DNA from: Symsagittifera roscoffensis
Taxonomy: Eukaryota > Xenacoelomorpha > Acoela > Convolutidae
Reading direction: 5' to 3'
Assembly (NCBI RefSeq): GCF_963678635.1
Contig: NC_087062.1
Span: 91,055,845 to 91,119,844 of the forward strand
DNA: 64,000 nt
The notes beneath the pieces are model-generated. The model had not been told where the DNA came from. It worked only from the letters and a program-made list of their open reading frames with translations, and did not search any database. Shown here piece after piece: positions 62,685-64,000 of this stretch (its first letter is position 1; each line of letters starts with the position of its first letter). Made by a program: the position numbers and the translations under genes.

Positions 62685-64000
62685 CTTGTTAGGACTGTTC
62701 TTGAACATCATCCGATCTTATAGATGTTCTTTTTTTTGTCTTATTTCAAATAATTATATCAATTTCTTTTTTCAAAATCGATGTCCTTTTTTCTGTACAA
62801 TATCGTGTAATTGACTGTTTTGATTGTACCGAAAGTATTGCGCTTCAGTGTCAATTCTGATTTTGAGCATGTTTTCATATTTTTTTTGGTTGAACGGGTT
62901 ATGTCGGCTTAGTCGGCTTATATTACTTAGTTTCAAGGGCAATTTTTTTTGATGCTTTTGAGTGTTAGGAGATATGGGTCGTTAAAATTTTGAGTTTGAA
63001 ATTTTCTAAGAATCTGTCTACGAAAAGCTTTCAGACGACGGTATGTACTTTTTTAGACTTTTACCAAGTAATTTTTTCATCTTAATATTTCAATAAGCCT
63101 CTGTGTTTATTGTTTTCCTCGACCTGTTTTTCTCAAACTGAACATCATTCAGGGAACGTATGAAAGTTTTGTACAGATTATTTTGTAATGAAGTTACTAA
63201 CTTGAAAAATAAGTGACAATCATAAACATATTTTTGAAATTCGAAGCGCTTAACGTGACATTTTTTTTTTTGAAATTTGAAAGTTGATAATTGTTTAAAT
63301 CGTTCTTTTCACTTATCCAATCATCTTTTTGCAGTTTATTTTTTTGGGGCAATTTTAAATCACGTTTGAAGTTTTGGCATCGAGAATGGCCTTGTGGGAT
63401 TTGTTCTTATTTGGTCTATAAGACTCAAAAATTGGGGAAAACATTTGATAAAAAATATTTTTTGTTAGTTTTTCGTAAGTTGACGCTTTTCCAACTGCCT
63501 GTTAGTTTTTTTGAATCTGAACTTATAGCAAAACTATAATTATTTCAAGAAATGCAGATACATGCAGAGTAGTTGTACAAGTTTTGTGTGTTGGGCGAGG
63601 TAAGAAAAAAAGAGAACCCCACCCAGTAGCGGAAGAGTTGGTCTCTTGAGAGCTGAATTTGAGAATGTCATTTGGGATTGGGATCAGCTATTCGGAATAA
63701 TAGCTTTGTTTTTTCAATTTACCTCATAGCAAATCCCCAATCAAATTTAGTGCAATGTACAATTGAGAAACAAAAGCCGCCTTTGTTGCGGGGATTCGTG
63801 TTTAGATTTGGGAGCTTATGGAGAAAAGTCGGGCATTTAGGAATTGTGCTTGCGAAGAATTAAGAACTTATTGTTTGAGGTGAATTCAAAAGTGAAACGC
63901 GGCGCGATAATTCTTCAAAGATTTAATAACTGCCTTTTAGATAAGCTATTGTGAACCATTGTTTGCTTATGCTCATTATACTCAATGAAAAAGCATGGGT
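62685..64000. other. Non-coding end of the window
   Basis: No gene seen. 63205-63330 is a decayed family 2 copy (GACAATCATAAAC, TTTGAAATTTGAAAGTTGA). A family 1 piece lies at 63120-63160. At 63768-63787 AAACAAAAG and CTTTGTT face each other across CCGC, an inverted pair of SOX-like sites. Confidence 0.4.

Overview
This is animal (metazoan) nuclear DNA, AT-rich outside its transposons. It carries one recognisable host gene, an intron-containing SoxB2-type HMG-box gene on the minus strand (36638-38081). The rest is mobile elements, their remains, and long non-coding tracts. The HMG-box protein, GT-AG intron, LINE, LTR element and tRNA-derived SINE-like repeats show an animal genome. I cannot name the phylum from sequence alone; an invertebrate is most likely.

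Layout. 1-8 kb is a graveyard: a minus-strand SGNH-hydrolase-like fragment cut by the window edge, three decayed copies of a non-LTR element (one plus, two minus, so two form a large inverted repeat), a 200-N assembly gap, an unidentified coding remnant and an (AAT)n microsatellite. 8176-31053 is a complete 22.9 kb LTR retrotransposon on the minus strand. Its ~880-bp TG...CA LTRs differ at only three places by eye. It has two uninterrupted giant ORFs. The first (2935 codons) is Ty3/gypsy gag-protease-RT-RNase H-integrase in one frame, with a C-terminal segment resembling a macro domain. The second (2959 codons) has a coiled coil, an SGNH/GDSL hydrolase-like domain with its catalytic blocks present, a second degenerate SGNH-like domain and ~1900 residues I do not recognise. 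The 2.46 kb leader holds a ~14-bp minisatellite and a 3 x 70-bp repeat.

31-64 kb holds the SoxB2 gene in a gene-poor setting, a near-full-length LINE of the CR1/Jockey group (55168-59619, minus), two copies of a tRNA-Leu-like SINE, a tRNA-Ser-like SINE, a small MITE-like element, a recent 570-bp tandem duplication, decayed satellite-like DNA and several families of diverged dispersed repeats. Among these lie islands of more complex, non-repeat-like sequence with SOX-, POU- and homeodomain-like sites, possible distal enhancers.

The most interesting system is the giant LTR element: it looks young, both ORFs are intact, and it carries two accessory enzyme-like folds (SGNH and macro) that standard Ty3/gypsy elements lack. 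All domain calls were made by reading motifs; no database search was run.
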